This document shows, one piece after another, positions 1 to 8,675 of a stretch of 20,515 bases of DNA. The stretch lies in assembly GCA_000435635.1 (NCBI GenBank), contig FR882113.1, positions 61,420 through 81,934 of the forward strand, written 5' to 3'. The translations under genes were made by a program, and so were the position numbers. The notes under the pieces were generated by a model that had not been told where the DNA came from, searched no databases, and saw nothing but the letters and a program-made list of their open reading frames with translations. This DNA comes from Prevotella sp. CAG:1320 (GTDB lineage: Bacteria; Bacteroidota; Bacteroidia; Bacteroidales; Bacteroidaceae). Position 1 is the stretch's first letter. Each line of letters opens with the position of its first letter.

Positions 1-2158
1 CATGAAACCCAATGGAGAGATCGTCTTTGGCGGCATTGGCGGCTTGTCGCTCTTCCAGCCCGACAAGATAAAAGGCAGGAAAAAGAAGCTGGACATACAG
101 CTCATATCCCTTTACGCAAGCAACCGTCTGGTAAGCGCAGGCATGGAGTCGGGAGGGTATATCATCACGGAAAAGCCCGTGATAGAGAGCAACACCTTCC
201 ATCTAGGCCCCATGGACAATAGCTTTACCATGGTGCTGAGCACGCTTTCGTTCGCCAACCCCGAAAGAATCACCTTCTCCTATAGGATGAATGACGAAGA
301 CTGGGAACGGCTGGAACCAGGCGACAACCGCCTTTCATTAAGCCACATGCCTCCCGGCACCTACCATTTCGAAGTGCAAGCCTCTGACGGAGGGACAAAG
401 AGCGACATACGAGAGTTTACCATCGTGATACATCCCGCGTGGTATCAGTCGGCATGGGCAAAGACCTTCTACCTGCTGCTCGCGCTGGCCGCTATCATAT
501 GGATATTCATCGCGCAACGGCGCAAGGCGCAAGACAAGCTCCGGCTGCAGGAGCACATCCACAGCGAGGAACTGAGCGAGGCCAAGATACGCTTCTTCAT
601 GAACATCAGCCACGAGATACGCACGCCCATGACGCTCATCATATCGCCCCTGCTCTCACTCATGAACAGCGACAAAGACGCCAAGCGGCAGGCCATCTAT
701 GAGGTCATCAAGCGCAACGCCGAGCGCATTCTCCATCTCATCAACCAGATGATGGACTTGCGCAAGATAGAAAAAGGAAAAATGCAGATGCGCATGCAAG
801 AAACCAACCTGATAGGATTCCTGAACGATCTCTACTCCCTCTTCCAACTGCAAGCCAAGGCCAAGGGCATCAAGCTCAACTTCCATCACGACAGCGAGCA
901 GCTACCCGTATGGATAGACCTGGACAACTTCGACAAGGTGGTGGTAAACATTCTCTCCAACGCCTTGAAATTCACGCCTAGCGGCGGAGAAATCACCATG
1001 AGCGTCACCCACGACGAGCAGCACGTCCAGCTCTCTATCAAGGACAATGGCGAGGCCATACCCGCCGACAAGATGGACAAAATATTCGAACGTTTCTTCC
1101 AAAGCACCGAAAGCATCAACAATCGCAAGATGGGAACGGGCATAGGCCTGGATCTCACACACTCACTCGTAGAACTGCACCATGGCACCATCACCGCCCG
1201 CAACAACGAGGACGGAAAGGGATGCGAGTTTATCGTTACGCTGCCTCTGGGGAACGCTCACCTAAAGCCCGAGGAAATCATCACGCCCGAGGAACAGGAA
1301 GCCAGGAAAACCAACTCCACGGCAGAATTGGTAGACGAACAGCCTGACACAGGGAACGACCAGGCAAGCCCGCGGGTTTCCACAACGGGCAACCCACGGA
1401 TTGTCATCGTGGAAGACGATGAAGAGATAAGACATTACCTGGCCACGGAACTGGGCAAGATTTACCGCGTGACTGAATATGACAACGGAGCGGACGCATT
1501 GATGAACATACTGAAACAGACCCCTGACCTGGTCATCAGCGACGTGGTGATGCCCAAAATGGACGGAGTCACCCTTTGCACCAAACTAAAGACGCACGTG
1601 GGCACCAATCACCTGCCCGTCATATTGCTCACAGGCAGGGGCGAGGAGGAAAACCAACTGGAAGGACTGGAGACGGGCGCGGACGCCTATATCGTGAAAC
1701 CTTTCAGCCTGGACATCCTGAAACGCACCATCGCCAACCTGCTCTTCGCCCGGCAAGTGCTCCGCAACAAATACAGCGGGCAGGAAGAGCAAGCCGACAA
1801 GGTAACCCACATAGACGTGAAATCTCCCGACGAGAAGTTGCTGGAAAAGGTCATGGAGGTCATCAACAAAAACCTCGACAACGCCGAATTGAACGTGGAC
1901 ACCATCGCTGAAGCAGTGGGCATCAGCCGCGGCCACCTCTACCGGCGCATGAAGCAGCTCACCAACCAGAGCCCACATGACCTCATCCGCAACATCAGGC
2001 TAAAACAGGCCGCCAACCTGCTGAGCACAGGCAACCATAGCATCGCGGAAGTGATGTACGCTTGTGGCTTCAGCAACGCCGCCTCCTTCTCCACCATGTT
2101 CAAGAACTTCTATGGCATGTCGCCCCGTGAATACATGCGGGAGCACAGCAAGGAATAG
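1..2158 (+). CDS. Hybrid two-component system (HTCS) sensor/regulator, 5'-truncated by the window
   Basis: One-protein two-component regulator of the kind that senses glycan fragments in the periplasm and switches on a polysaccharide-utilization locus. The visible 718 codons (numbered from the ATG at base 2) start in the last propeller repeat (FGGIGGLSLFQPDKI). They continue with a Y_Y_Y domain (about 80-145), one membrane segment (154-171), a HisKA domain with H-box FFMNISHEIRTPM (His204), and an HATPase (N-box around 316-325, G2 GTGIGL 378-383). A receiver domain follows (acidic pocket D472/D473, phospho-acceptor D514 in ISDVVMPKMDG, K566), then a C-terminal AraC-type helix-turn-helix (about 625-712). 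Full HTCS proteins are roughly 1300-1400 residues, so the ATG at base 2 is internal and about half the gene lies upstream. Oddity: the ATP-binding G1 box reads DNGEAIP rather than the usual DxGxG. Its target locus is unknown; it may be outside the window or the SusCDEF operon. Confidence 0.93.
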   Translation, partial: MKPNGEIVFGGIGGLSLFQPDKIKGRKKKLDIQLISLYASNRLVSAGMESGGYIITEKPVIESNTFHLGPMDNSFTMVLSTLSFANPERITFSYRMNDEDWERLEPGDNRLSLSHMPPGTYHFEVQASDGGTKSDIREFTIVIHPAWYQSAWAKTFYLLLALAAIIWIFIAQRRKAQDKLRLQEHIHSEELSEAKIRFFMNISHEIRTPMTLIISPLLSLMNSDKDAKRQAIYEVIKRNAERILHLINQMMDLRKIEKGKMQMRMQETNLIGFLNDLYSLFQLQAKAKGIKLNFHHDSEQLPVWIDLDNFDKVVVNILSNALKFTPSGGEITMSVTHDEQHVQLSIKDNGEAIPADKMDKIFERFFQSTESINNRKMGTGIGLDLTHSLVELHHGTITARNNEDGKGCEFIVTLPLGNAHLKPEEIITPEEQEARKTNSTAELVDEQPDTGNDQASPRVSTTGNPRIVIVEDDEEIRHYLATELGKIYRVTEYDNGADALMNILKQTPDLVISDVVMPKMDGVTLCTKLKTHVGTNHLPVILLTGRGEEENQLEGLETGADAYIVKPFSLDILKRTIANLLFARQVLRNKYSGQEEQADKVTHIDVKSPDEKLLEKVMEVINKNLDNAELNVDTIAEAVGISRGHLYRRMKQLTNQSPHDLIRNIRLKQAANLLSTGNHSIAEVMYACGFSNAASFSTMFKNFYGMSPREYMREHSKE

Positions 2159-2186
2159 GCCTTTGAGAGCCTATTTTTGGAACTTC

Positions 2187-2254
2187 AAAAAAGACAGTGC
2201 TTCCATCGGCCAGAGACAGTGCTTTCGTGGGCCTACGGAAGCACTGTCTTTTTT
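2187..2254. terminator. Bidirectional intrinsic terminator after the HTCS gene
   Basis: A perfect 18-bp inverted repeat: left arm 2187-2204, right arm 2237-2254, core GACAGTGCTTCC against GGAAGCACTGTC. The right arm ends in six T and the left arm begins with six A, so a U-tract follows the stem in either direction. It begins 29 bp after the HTCS stop codon and also faces transcription from the convergent lacI-type gene. Pairing partly resumes inside the loop (GGCC 2208-2211 with GGCC 2229-2233 region). A further direct copy of GACAGTGCTT at 2215-2224 lies in the loop and could compete for the right arm. Confidence 0.85.
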
Positions 2255-2257
2255 CGG
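2192..2257. repeat. 22-bp array 1 (three units, third inverted)
   Basis: Units at 2192-2213 and 2214-2235 are direct copies with 17 of 22 positions identical; both begin AGACAGTGCTT. The third unit, 2236-2257, carries the same core in inverted orientation (GGAAGCACTGTC), which creates the terminator hairpin. It is the first of three arrays in this gap that share the 22-bp period but not the sequence. Confidence 0.75.
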
Positions 2258-2302
2258 GCCATTTTGGACAATGATTTTTCTTGCCCAAACAGGGGTGTTT
2301 AG

Positions 2303-2368
2303 GTATCCAATATTACTTGGCCATGTATCCAATATTACTTAGCCATGTATCCAATATTACTTTGCCAT
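2303..2368. repeat. 22-bp array 2 (three direct units)
   Basis: Three head-to-tail 22-bp units at 2303-2324, 2325-2346 and 2347-2368. Each reads GTATCCAATATTACTT, one variable base (G, A, T in turn), then GCCAT. There is no unit-to-unit spacer. The word TATTGGAT at 2373-2380 is the reverse complement of ATCCAATA in each unit, so a small inverted repeat closes the array. The unit sequence is unrelated to arrays 1 and 3. No coding frame of note crosses it. Confidence 0.92.
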
Positions 2369-2411
2369 GTATTATTGGATGAATCGGGGGGTGTCGGACT
2401 CCCTCCGTCAC

Positions 2412-2489
2412 GCAACTAGTTTCATCAGCCATCGAAACTAGTTTCACAGGCCATCGAAACTAGTTTCGTGGGGCTTTGAGACTAGTATG
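2412..2489. repeat. 22-bp array 3 with ACTAGT palindromes
   Basis: ACTAGT occurs four times at exact 22-bp steps (2415, 2437, 2459, 2481). The two central copies are embedded in a perfect 12-bp palindrome GAAACTAGTTTC (2434-2445 and 2456-2467). The outer copies are degenerate (GCAACTAGTTTC at 2412-2423; GAGACTAGTATG at 2478-2489). The inter-palindrome filler is a variant of ACAGGCCATC. The last copy ends 9 bp before the stop codon of the lacI-type gene. A 22-bp step is about two helical turns, so the palindromes face the same side of the DNA. Confidence 0.92.
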
Positions 2490-2497
2490 CCTCGCGG

Positions 2498-3550
2498 CTA
2501 TGTCTCCGGTCTCTCCGCGGGCAAGGGCCTGGTGGTGCCCCTGATGACGAGGCGTGTGCGGACGATGCTCTTTTGTGCCTTGTCCATAGGTATTGCGCCT
2601 TCCACGTGGGCTATCAGTATGTCAGCTGCCCGCTTGCCTATTTCTGCCCCTCTTTGCTCCACGCTAGTGAGCATGGGGTCGCAAGAGATGGCGCTCTCCC
2701 CGTTGGTGAAGCCGCAGACGCTGATGTCTTCAGGTACTCTCAGCCCCATGTACTTGGCCGTGTAGAGCACGCCGATGGCCGTGTTGTCGTTGACGGTGAA
2801 GAAAGCGTCTGGCCTGTCTTCCCTTTCCAGCAGGGCAGGGGTGAGCCGCTCGGCCTCCTCGCGGTTGTCACACTGCAAGACGATGCTCTTGTCCAGGGGA
2901 ATATGGTGCTTGATGAGTGCGTCCTTGTAACCGTTGTAGCGGTTCTTGGAGATTTCCAGCTGCATGGGCGAGCCATAGTAGGCTACCCGCTTGCACCCCG
3001 TCTGTATCAGGTAGCTCACGGCGTTGAAGGCTCCCATATAGTCGTCCACCACCACGCGGGAGCAGTCCAGCCCCGTGCAGATGCGATCATAGAATACCAG
3101 TGGCACGCCTCCCGCCCGCAATTTGAGGAAGTGGTCATAGCGCAAGGTGTCCTTGGCCTGCGAGACGATGACTCCGCAAACTCTCATTTTGTAGAACGCC
3201 TCGCAGATGCGCACCTCTCTTTCATATTGTTCCTCGCTCTGCGCCACGATGACCATGTAGCCCCGGGAGCTGGCTTCCCGCTCTATGCCACTGAGGATGG
3301 AGGAGAAAAGGTAGTGGGTGAACTGGGGCACGATGATGCCTATCACCCTCATGGGCGTGGTCTTGGAATAGCGCAAGGCCTCGCCCAAGACGTTGGAGAC
3401 GAAGTTGTGCTCCCGGGCATAGGCTTGTATGCGCTCCTTTTGCTGGGGACTGATGCGGGGACTGTCGCGCAAGGCGCGGCTCACGGTGGCTACGGACACG
3501 CCCAGGTCGCGGGCGATATCTTTCATGGTGATTTGCTGGGGTCTTTCCAT
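2498..3550 (-). CDS. LacI-family transcriptional regulator
   Basis: Sugar-responsive DNA-binding regulator of about 350 residues, full length for the family. The N-terminus has the LacI helix-turn-helix (MKDIARDLGVSVATVSRAL), then the hinge helix region and a periplasmic-binding-protein-like effector domain with VIGIIVPQF, RVVVDDYMGA and VCGFTNGES. The C-terminal signature LTSVEQRGAEIGKRAADIL is also present. I chose the ATG at 3548-3550; a TTG two codons upstream (3554-3556) is possible but less likely. The gene is divergent from the susC-type operon, and a CG-centred palindrome lies between them. It therefore probably controls that operon and perhaps itself; the effector is unknown. In Bacteroidota, LacI-type regulators are known near maltodextrin, fructan and other sugar loci. 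It converges on the HTCS gene across the 22-bp arrays. Confidence 0.95.
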   Translation of the reverse strand: MERPQQITMKDIARDLGVSVATVSRALRDSPRISPQQKERIQAYAREHNFVSNVLGEALRYSKTTPMRVIGIIVPQFTHYLFSSILSGIEREASSRGYMVIVAQSEEQYEREVRICEAFYKMRVCGVIVSQAKDTLRYDHFLKLRAGGVPLVFYDRICTGLDCSRVVVDDYMGAFNAVSYLIQTGCKRVAYYGSPMQLEISKNRYNGYKDALIKHHIPLDKSIVLQCDNREEAERLTPALLEREDRPDAFFTVNDNTAIGVLYTAKYMGLRVPEDISVCGFTNGESAISCDPMLTSVEQRGAEIGKRAADILIAHVEGAIPMDKAQKSIVRTRLVIRGTTRPLPAERPET

Positions 3551-3672
3551 GGGCAAGATAGGCTTGGTTAGTCTATGGTGGCGATTTTTCGTTCCCGTGG
3601 GAAGTCAATCCGCCGCCGATACCGCGAATATACGAAATCTTTCGCTTATATCCCTCATCCAAAGGCGGATTA

Positions 3673-3692
3673 TTGCGCAAACGATTGCGCAA
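3673..3692. promoter_or_regulatory. Candidate LacI-family operator
   Basis: TTGCGCAAACGATTGCGCAA: two perfect TTGCGCAA half sites around ACGA, symmetric at 18 of 20 positions, with the central CG typical of LacI-family operators. It lies 123 bp upstream of the regulator's ATG and 179 bp upstream of the susC-type start, so it can serve both directions. A second, weaker symmetric site, TTTGC-C-GCAAA, is at 3707-3717. The rest of the 3551-3870 intergenic region holds only the candidate promoter described next. Confidence 0.72.
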
Positions 3693-3743
3693 ACTCCCGA
3701 TGATTTTTTGCCGCAAATGAGAACAAGCAATCGTTATTTGGCC

Positions 3744-3751
3744 TACATTTG
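3744..3751 (+). promoter_or_regulatory. Candidate -7 box for the susC-type operon
   Basis: TACATTTG matches the Bacteroides -7 consensus TAnnTTTG exactly, but no good TTTG -33 box is found about 20 bp upstream. This fits a promoter that needs an activator. The candidate operator is centred about 65 bp upstream of this box, a position more typical of activation than of simple blocking. An alternative, weaker box is TACTTTTA at 3847-3854, with TTTC 18 bp before it. Confidence 0.45.
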
Positions 3752-3870
3752 TATCAAGAAACCGGAAAGCCCCAGAAACGTGACCATGGGGCGATACCTA
3801 GACCGAACAAGCGCCTAACCGCAATTTCAGAACTAAAAACTATATATACTTTTAACTTAAAATCACGCTA

Positions 3871-6800
3871 ATGATGAAGGTAAGATTTCAACTGCCCTCA
3901 AGGATGTTGGCCCTGCTCTGTGGCCTATTCTTGACTGTTGGCGCCTTTGCGCAGCAAATCACTGTCAAAGGTCTCGTGAAAGACAGTACCGGCGAACCTG
4001 TCATCGGCGCGACCATTTCCGACTCTAACGGGAAGGCGTTGGCCGTGTCAGACTTCGACGGTAACTTCGAAGTAAAGGCGAATTCAGGAGAGACGCTCAT
4101 GGTCTCTTACATAGGATTCGTCAATCAACAAGTGACCGCGGCTCCCAGCGTGGTCGTCACCATGCAGGATGACGCGAAGCAACTGGAGCAAGTGGTGGTC
4201 ATCGGCTATGGCCGCGCCAAGAAAGAAGACTTGACCGGCTCTGTCACCGCCATGAAGCCCGATGACCTGTCAAAGGGTATTACCAACAACGCCTCGGACA
4301 TGTTGGTGGGCAAGATAGCCGGCGTAGACGTGCAGGTGGCAGCGGGAAACCCCGGAGCGGGAGCGCAGATACGCATTCGCGGTGGTGCCTCGCTGACAGC
4401 CAGCAACGACCCGCTCTATGTAGTGGACGGTCTGGTCATCGACAACAACACGGCCAAGGGTATGAGTAACATCCTGGCCATGATCAACCCCACGGATATC
4501 GAGACCTTCACCGTGTTGAAGGACGCTTCGGCCACGGCCATTTATGGTTCTCGCGCCTCTAACGGTGTGATCATTATCACCACAAAGAAGGGACGTGCCG
4601 GCCAGAAGCCTACCTTCACCTACACGGGCGACATCACCCTCTCCATGGTGCAGAAGAAGTATGACATGTTGACCGCCTCCGAGTACAGGAACCTCATCAA
4701 CAACATGACCAACGCCGACGGTACGCCCGCTTTCAGCGATTCGCAGAAAGCTGGCCTTGGCAACTATGACACCGACTGGCAAGACGAGATTTTCCGCAAG
4801 GCCGTCTCCACCAACCACAGTCTCTCCATCAGCGGCGGCTTGAAGAACATGCCCTACCGCGTCAGTATGGGTTACCAAATAGGCAACGGTATCATCAAGA
4901 CTTCTTGGATGCGCCGCTTCAACGCCTCTATCAACTTGGCTCCCTCGTTCCTCGACGAGCACTTGCAATTCAACATCACTGCCAAGTACATGTATGAGAA
5001 AGACCGCTACGCCGACGGCGGCGGTGCCGTGGGAGCCGCAGTGAGCATGGATCCCACGCAGCCCGTCTATGGCTCTGGCAGCCAATATGACTACACCGGT
5101 GGATGGTACCAGACGCTGATGGCCAATCCTGGCTTCAGTGATCCCAACTGGGCCTACACCACCAACAGCAACTCCACGCAAAACCCACTGGCGTTGCTGG
5201 AGACCAAGAAGACCATCGCCAACGCCAGCGACTTCAGCGGCAACGTGGAGGTGGACTACAAGATTCACGGACTGGAGGACTTGCATATACACGCCAGCCT
5301 CGGCGCGCAATACACCTCCACCAACCAGAGCGACTGGATATCGCCCTATTCCTACAGCAACAACTATTACGGATGGGACGGCATGGAATATTACTGGAAG
5401 TATAACATCGTGGGCAACGCCTACCTGCAATACACCAAGGAACTGGGTGCGCACTACATCGACGTGATGGCTGGTGCGGAGCAGAGCCACTACCACCGCT
5501 CGGGCTACAACGAGGGACAGGGAACCGACCGTGTCACGGGGGCAGCCTACAGTCCCTCACTGCGCAGTGAGAAGGAGTGGGCCACCCACAACTCACTGGT
5601 TTCTTACTTCGGCCGATTGAATTACACCTTGCTCGACCGCTACATGCTGACCGCCACCTTCCGTGCCGATGGCAGCTCCCGTTTCTCCGAGGGCAACAAG
5701 TGGGGTTACTTCCCCTCCGTGGCACTGGCCTGGAAGATCAACAACGAGAAGTTCCTGCGCGATGTCTCCTGGCTCGACGAGCTGAAGTTCCGTGCCGGCT
5801 GGGGTATGACCGGACAGCAAAACGGCATCGACGACTTCTACTATGCTCCCCTCTACCGTGTGAGCAACTCCTACGCGCAGTATCCTTTCGGTGATACCTA
5901 TTATTATACCACGCGCCCCAATCGCTATAATCCCGACCTGACTTGGGAGAAGACCACCACCTGGAACGCGGGTCTTGATTTCAGTGCCCTAAGTGGCCGC
6001 TTCACTGCCAACCTGGACGCTTACTACCGCAAGACCACCGACCTGCTGGCCACTGTCTCCATTGCCTCGGGCATGAACTTCGGCGACGAGCTGCTGCAAA
6101 ACGTGGGCAGCATGGAGAACTACGGCGTGGAGCTGGCCTTCACCGTGCGCCCAATCGTGACCAAGGACTTCTCTTGGGACATCAGTTACAACGTGGGCTG
6201 GAACCACAACGAAATCACCGAGCTGACCGCTGGTGCCTCTGACTGGGTATGGTGTGGCAACAAGATCTCCAGCGGTAACAACACCCGCATACAGCGCAAT
6301 AAGGTGGGCGAGGCCATGAACTCCTTCTACGTCTACCAACAAGTGTACGACGAGAACGGCAAGCCCATTGAGGGTCTCTATGTAGACCGCAACGGCGATG
6401 GACAGATAAACGACAACGACCGCTACTACTACAAGAGCCCCACGCCTGACGTGATTATGGGTCTCACCATGAAGTTCCTCTGGAAAAACTGGGACTTCAG
6501 CACTAGCTTCCGCGCTTCTTTGGGCAACTACGTGTACTATGACTTCCTGGCCAACAGGAGCGGCGTGAGCCCCAGTGGACTTTTGCGCGAGAACTTCAAC
6601 AACACCACTTGGGAGGCCGTCAACCTGGGCTTCACCGGTACCACGGTAACGCCTTGTTACCTGAGCGACTACTTCGTGCGCAATGCCAGCTTCCTGAAGT
6701 GTACCAATATCACGTTGGGTTACTCCTTCCCCGCCTTGCTTACCTACGCTGGCGAGAAGTACTTCTCTGGCCGCGTCTACTTCACCGTGCAGAATCCCTT

Positions 6801-6909
6801 CATCATCTCCGATTACGACGGACTTGACCCCGAGGTGACCTCCGGTATCGACGGCAGCGCTTATCCACGTCCTATGAGTTTCCAACTGGGCGTAAACTTC
6901 AATTTCTAA
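3871..6909 (+). CDS. SusC/RagA-family TonB-dependent outer-membrane transporter
   Basis: Outer-membrane beta-barrel that imports oligosaccharides using TonB energy, in complex with the SusD-type protein encoded next. At 1012 residues it has normal length. It shows a signal peptide (1-28, cleavage after AFAQ), a carboxypeptidase-regulatory-like domain (about 30-100), and a TonB-box region QLEQVVVIGYG (104-114). The plug follows, with the conserved IRIRGGASL, PLYVVDG and YGSRASNGVIIITTKKG motifs (167-241), then the barrel ending in aromatic FNF. The start is ATG 3871 (a second ATG follows directly). It is first in a four-gene operon with a 22-bp gap to susD. The substrate cannot be read from this protein alone; the SusE/SusF-like partners suggest an alpha-glucan. 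No frameshift is seen. Confidence 0.97.
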   Translation: MMKVRFQLPSRMLALLCGLFLTVGAFAQQITVKGLVKDSTGEPVIGATISDSNGKALAVSDFDGNFEVKANSGETLMVSYIGFVNQQVTAAPSVVVTMQDDAKQLEQVVVIGYGRAKKEDLTGSVTAMKPDDLSKGITNNASDMLVGKIAGVDVQVAAGNPGAGAQIRIRGGASLTASNDPLYVVDGLVIDNNTAKGMSNILAMINPTDIETFTVLKDASATAIYGSRASNGVIIITTKKGRAGQKPTFTYTGDITLSMVQKKYDMLTASEYRNLINNMTNADGTPAFSDSQKAGLGNYDTDWQDEIFRKAVSTNHSLSISGGLKNMPYRVSMGYQIGNGIIKTSWMRRFNASINLAPSFLDEHLQFNITAKYMYEKDRYADGGGAVGAAVSMDPTQPVYGSGSQYDYTGGWYQTLMANPGFSDPNWAYTTNSNSTQNPLALLETKKTIANASDFSGNVEVDYKIHGLEDLHIHASLGAQYTSTNQSDWISPYSYSNNYYGWDGMEYYWKYNIVGNAYLQYTKELGAHYIDVMAGAEQSHYHRSGYNEGQGTDRVTGAAYSPSLRSEKEWATHNSLVSYFGRLNYTLLDRYMLTATFRADGSSRFSEGNKWGYFPSVALAWKINNEKFLRDVSWLDELKFRAGWGMTGQQNGIDDFYYAPLYRVSNSYAQYPFGDTYYYTTRPNRYNPDLTWEKTTTWNAGLDFSALSGRFTANLDAYYRKTTDLLATVSIASGMNFGDELLQNVGSMENYGVELAFTVRPIVTKDFSWDISYNVGWNHNEITELTAGASDWVWCGNKISSGNNTRIQRNKVGEAMNSFYVYQQVYDENGKPIEGLYVDRNGDGQINDNDRYYYKSPTPDVIMGLTMKFLWKNWDFSTSFRASLGNYVYYDFLANRSGVSPSGLLRENFNNTTWEAVNLGFTGTTVTPCYLSDYFVRNASFLKCTNITLGYSFPALLTYAGEKYFSGRVYFTVQNPFIISDYDGLDPEVTSGIDGSAYPRPMSFQLGVNFNF

Positions 6910-6931
6910 TTCCTAAGCAGTCTATACGAAT

Positions 6932-8620
6932 ATGAAAAAGACAATGATAAAGACGGTTCTGGCAGGCATCCTGGCCCTGGGCATGGTGTCTTGTGCAGAC
7001 GATTTGAACATATCTTCCATAGACCCGCAGACCGATCCCTCCTATGACCCCATGCAGCTCCTGGCCAAGCAATACGCTTGCCTGTCGGTGACGGGACAGA
7101 GCGGCCCCGCTGGGCAGGGAGATATCAGCGGCGATGAGGGAGAGAGCGGCTTCTACCGCACGCTCTTCAACCTGCAAGAACTTTGCACCGACGAGGTGGC
7201 CTGGGCCTGGCAGAACGACGAGGGTATACCCGAGTTGACCAACATACAGTGGAATGCTAGCTCGGCGCGTATCAAGTGGTGTTACCAGCGCCTAGCCTTC
7301 AACGTGATGCTTTTCAATCAGTATCTCACCGAGCAGGATGGTGTGGCTGACCCCGCCTATATTGCCGAGGTGCGTTTCCTTCGCGCCTTGCACTATTACT
7401 ATTTCCTCGACCTCTTCCATAAGGCACCTTTCAAGACGGTGTTCAGCATTGGTGTATACCCAGAGGAGAAGGGAGGCAAAGAGCTCTATGACTGGATAGA
7501 CAAGGAACTGACCGAGGTGGAGCCCCTGATGGCCGAGGTGGGTGCCTATAATAACACCAGTGACTATGGCCGCGCCGACCGAGGAGCCGCCTACATGCTG
7601 CACGCCCGCTTGGCTCTGAACTCACAGGTGTACACCGACGGACAAGTGAACGACCTGCAGAAGGCCATAGACTATTGTGATGCCATCACCGACAGCCATG
7701 CCTACGAACTGAGCAAGCAGGAGAAGAACGGCTTCAGTGGCTACGCACAGCTCTTCATGGGCGACAACGACCAAAATGCGCAGGCCATGAAGGAGACCAT
7801 CTTCCCCATCCGCTGCGACGGACTTCGCACGCAGAGCTATTCTAACTCCACTTACATCATAGCCTCTATGTTCACCGACGGTATGCCTTACCTGAACGGC
7901 AACGCCAAGTGGCAGTGCATGCTCTCCCGCCGCTCGCTGGTGACCAAATTCTTTGGCGACCCCGAGAATCAAGTGCCTATGGCTACCGAGGCAGAAGTGG
8001 CGCAATTGCCCAGTGGAGCTACCGAGGCCGACGTGATAGCCTTGGATGGCCAGTTGGGTGTTTCCACTGAGGACATGTTGACCGCCGCCAGAGACGACCG
8101 CGCCATGTTCTACGCTGGTGTGGGAGGCGGACTGAGGCAATTGACTCCCGAGAAACAAATCACGGGTTTCACCAATGGACTGAGCATCGTGAAGTGGACC
8201 AACTACCGCACGAATGGCACCGTGGGTAACAACGAGAACTACTACGACACCGACATCCCCCTCTTCCGCTACGCTGAGGTATTGCTCACCAGGGCCGAGG
8301 CCAACTTCCGCCTGGGTCACCCCGAGCTGGCTGTGCCAGACATCAACGAGTTGCGCGGCCGTGCCCATGCCTCCACGGTGTCCACTGAAGACATCACCGA
8401 GGACTTCCTTATCGACGAGTGGTCTCGCGAGTTCTTCGTGGAGGGTCGCCGTCGCAGCGACTTGGTGCGCTTCGGACGCTTCAGCGGTTCCAGCTACATT
8501 TGGCCCTTCAAGGGGGGCGTGCCCACTGGCACGGGCGTACAGTCTTTCTACGACATTTATCCCATACCCAGTGACGAGTTGGCCAGCAACAAGAACATGA
8601 GCCAGAACCCCGGCTACTAA
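6932..8620 (+). CDS. SusD/RagB-family glycan-binding surface lipoprotein
   Basis: Surface lipoprotein that caps the SusC-type barrel and captures glycan. At 562 residues it is normal for the family. A lipoprotein signal peptide ends at GMVSC (Cys21), followed by acidic AADD-like residues that fit surface export in Bacteroidota. The conserved SusD features are visible: the helix FLRALHYYYFLDLF with TPR-like helices, DIPLFRYAEVLLTRAEA in the C-terminal half, and the ending EFFVEGRRRSDLVRFG followed by YPIPSDEL and QNPGY. It starts at the ATG 22 bp after the susC-type stop and is co-transcribed with it. Which residues bind sugar cannot be assigned without a structural alignment. Confidence 0.97.
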   Translation: MKKTMIKTVLAGILALGMVSCADDLNISSIDPQTDPSYDPMQLLAKQYACLSVTGQSGPAGQGDISGDEGESGFYRTLFNLQELCTDEVAWAWQNDEGIPELTNIQWNASSARIKWCYQRLAFNVMLFNQYLTEQDGVADPAYIAEVRFLRALHYYYFLDLFHKAPFKTVFSIGVYPEEKGGKELYDWIDKELTEVEPLMAEVGAYNNTSDYGRADRGAAYMLHARLALNSQVYTDGQVNDLQKAIDYCDAITDSHAYELSKQEKNGFSGYAQLFMGDNDQNAQAMKETIFPIRCDGLRTQSYSNSTYIIASMFTDGMPYLNGNAKWQCMLSRRSLVTKFFGDPENQVPMATEAEVAQLPSGATEADVIALDGQLGVSTEDMLTAARDDRAMFYAGVGGGLRQLTPEKQITGFTNGLSIVKWTNYRTNGTVGNNENYYDTDIPLFRYAEVLLTRAEANFRLGHPELAVPDINELRGRAHASTVSTEDITEDFLIDEWSREFFVEGRRRSDLVRFGRFSGSSYIWPFKGGVPTGTGVQSFYDIYPIPSDELASNKNMSQNPGY

Positions 8621-8675
8621 CAGACGGGTGGGGAAACACTAAACATCCTAAGAACGAATAAACCGGAAATTCAAC

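Noticed and set aside
2192..2489. CRISPR array
   Set aside because: The 22-bp units abut with no variable spacers, only three per array, and no cas gene is present.
3551..3556. TTG start two codons upstream for the LacI-type gene
   Set aside because: ATG at 3550 keeps the whole helix-turn-helix and is the commoner start; difference is two residues.
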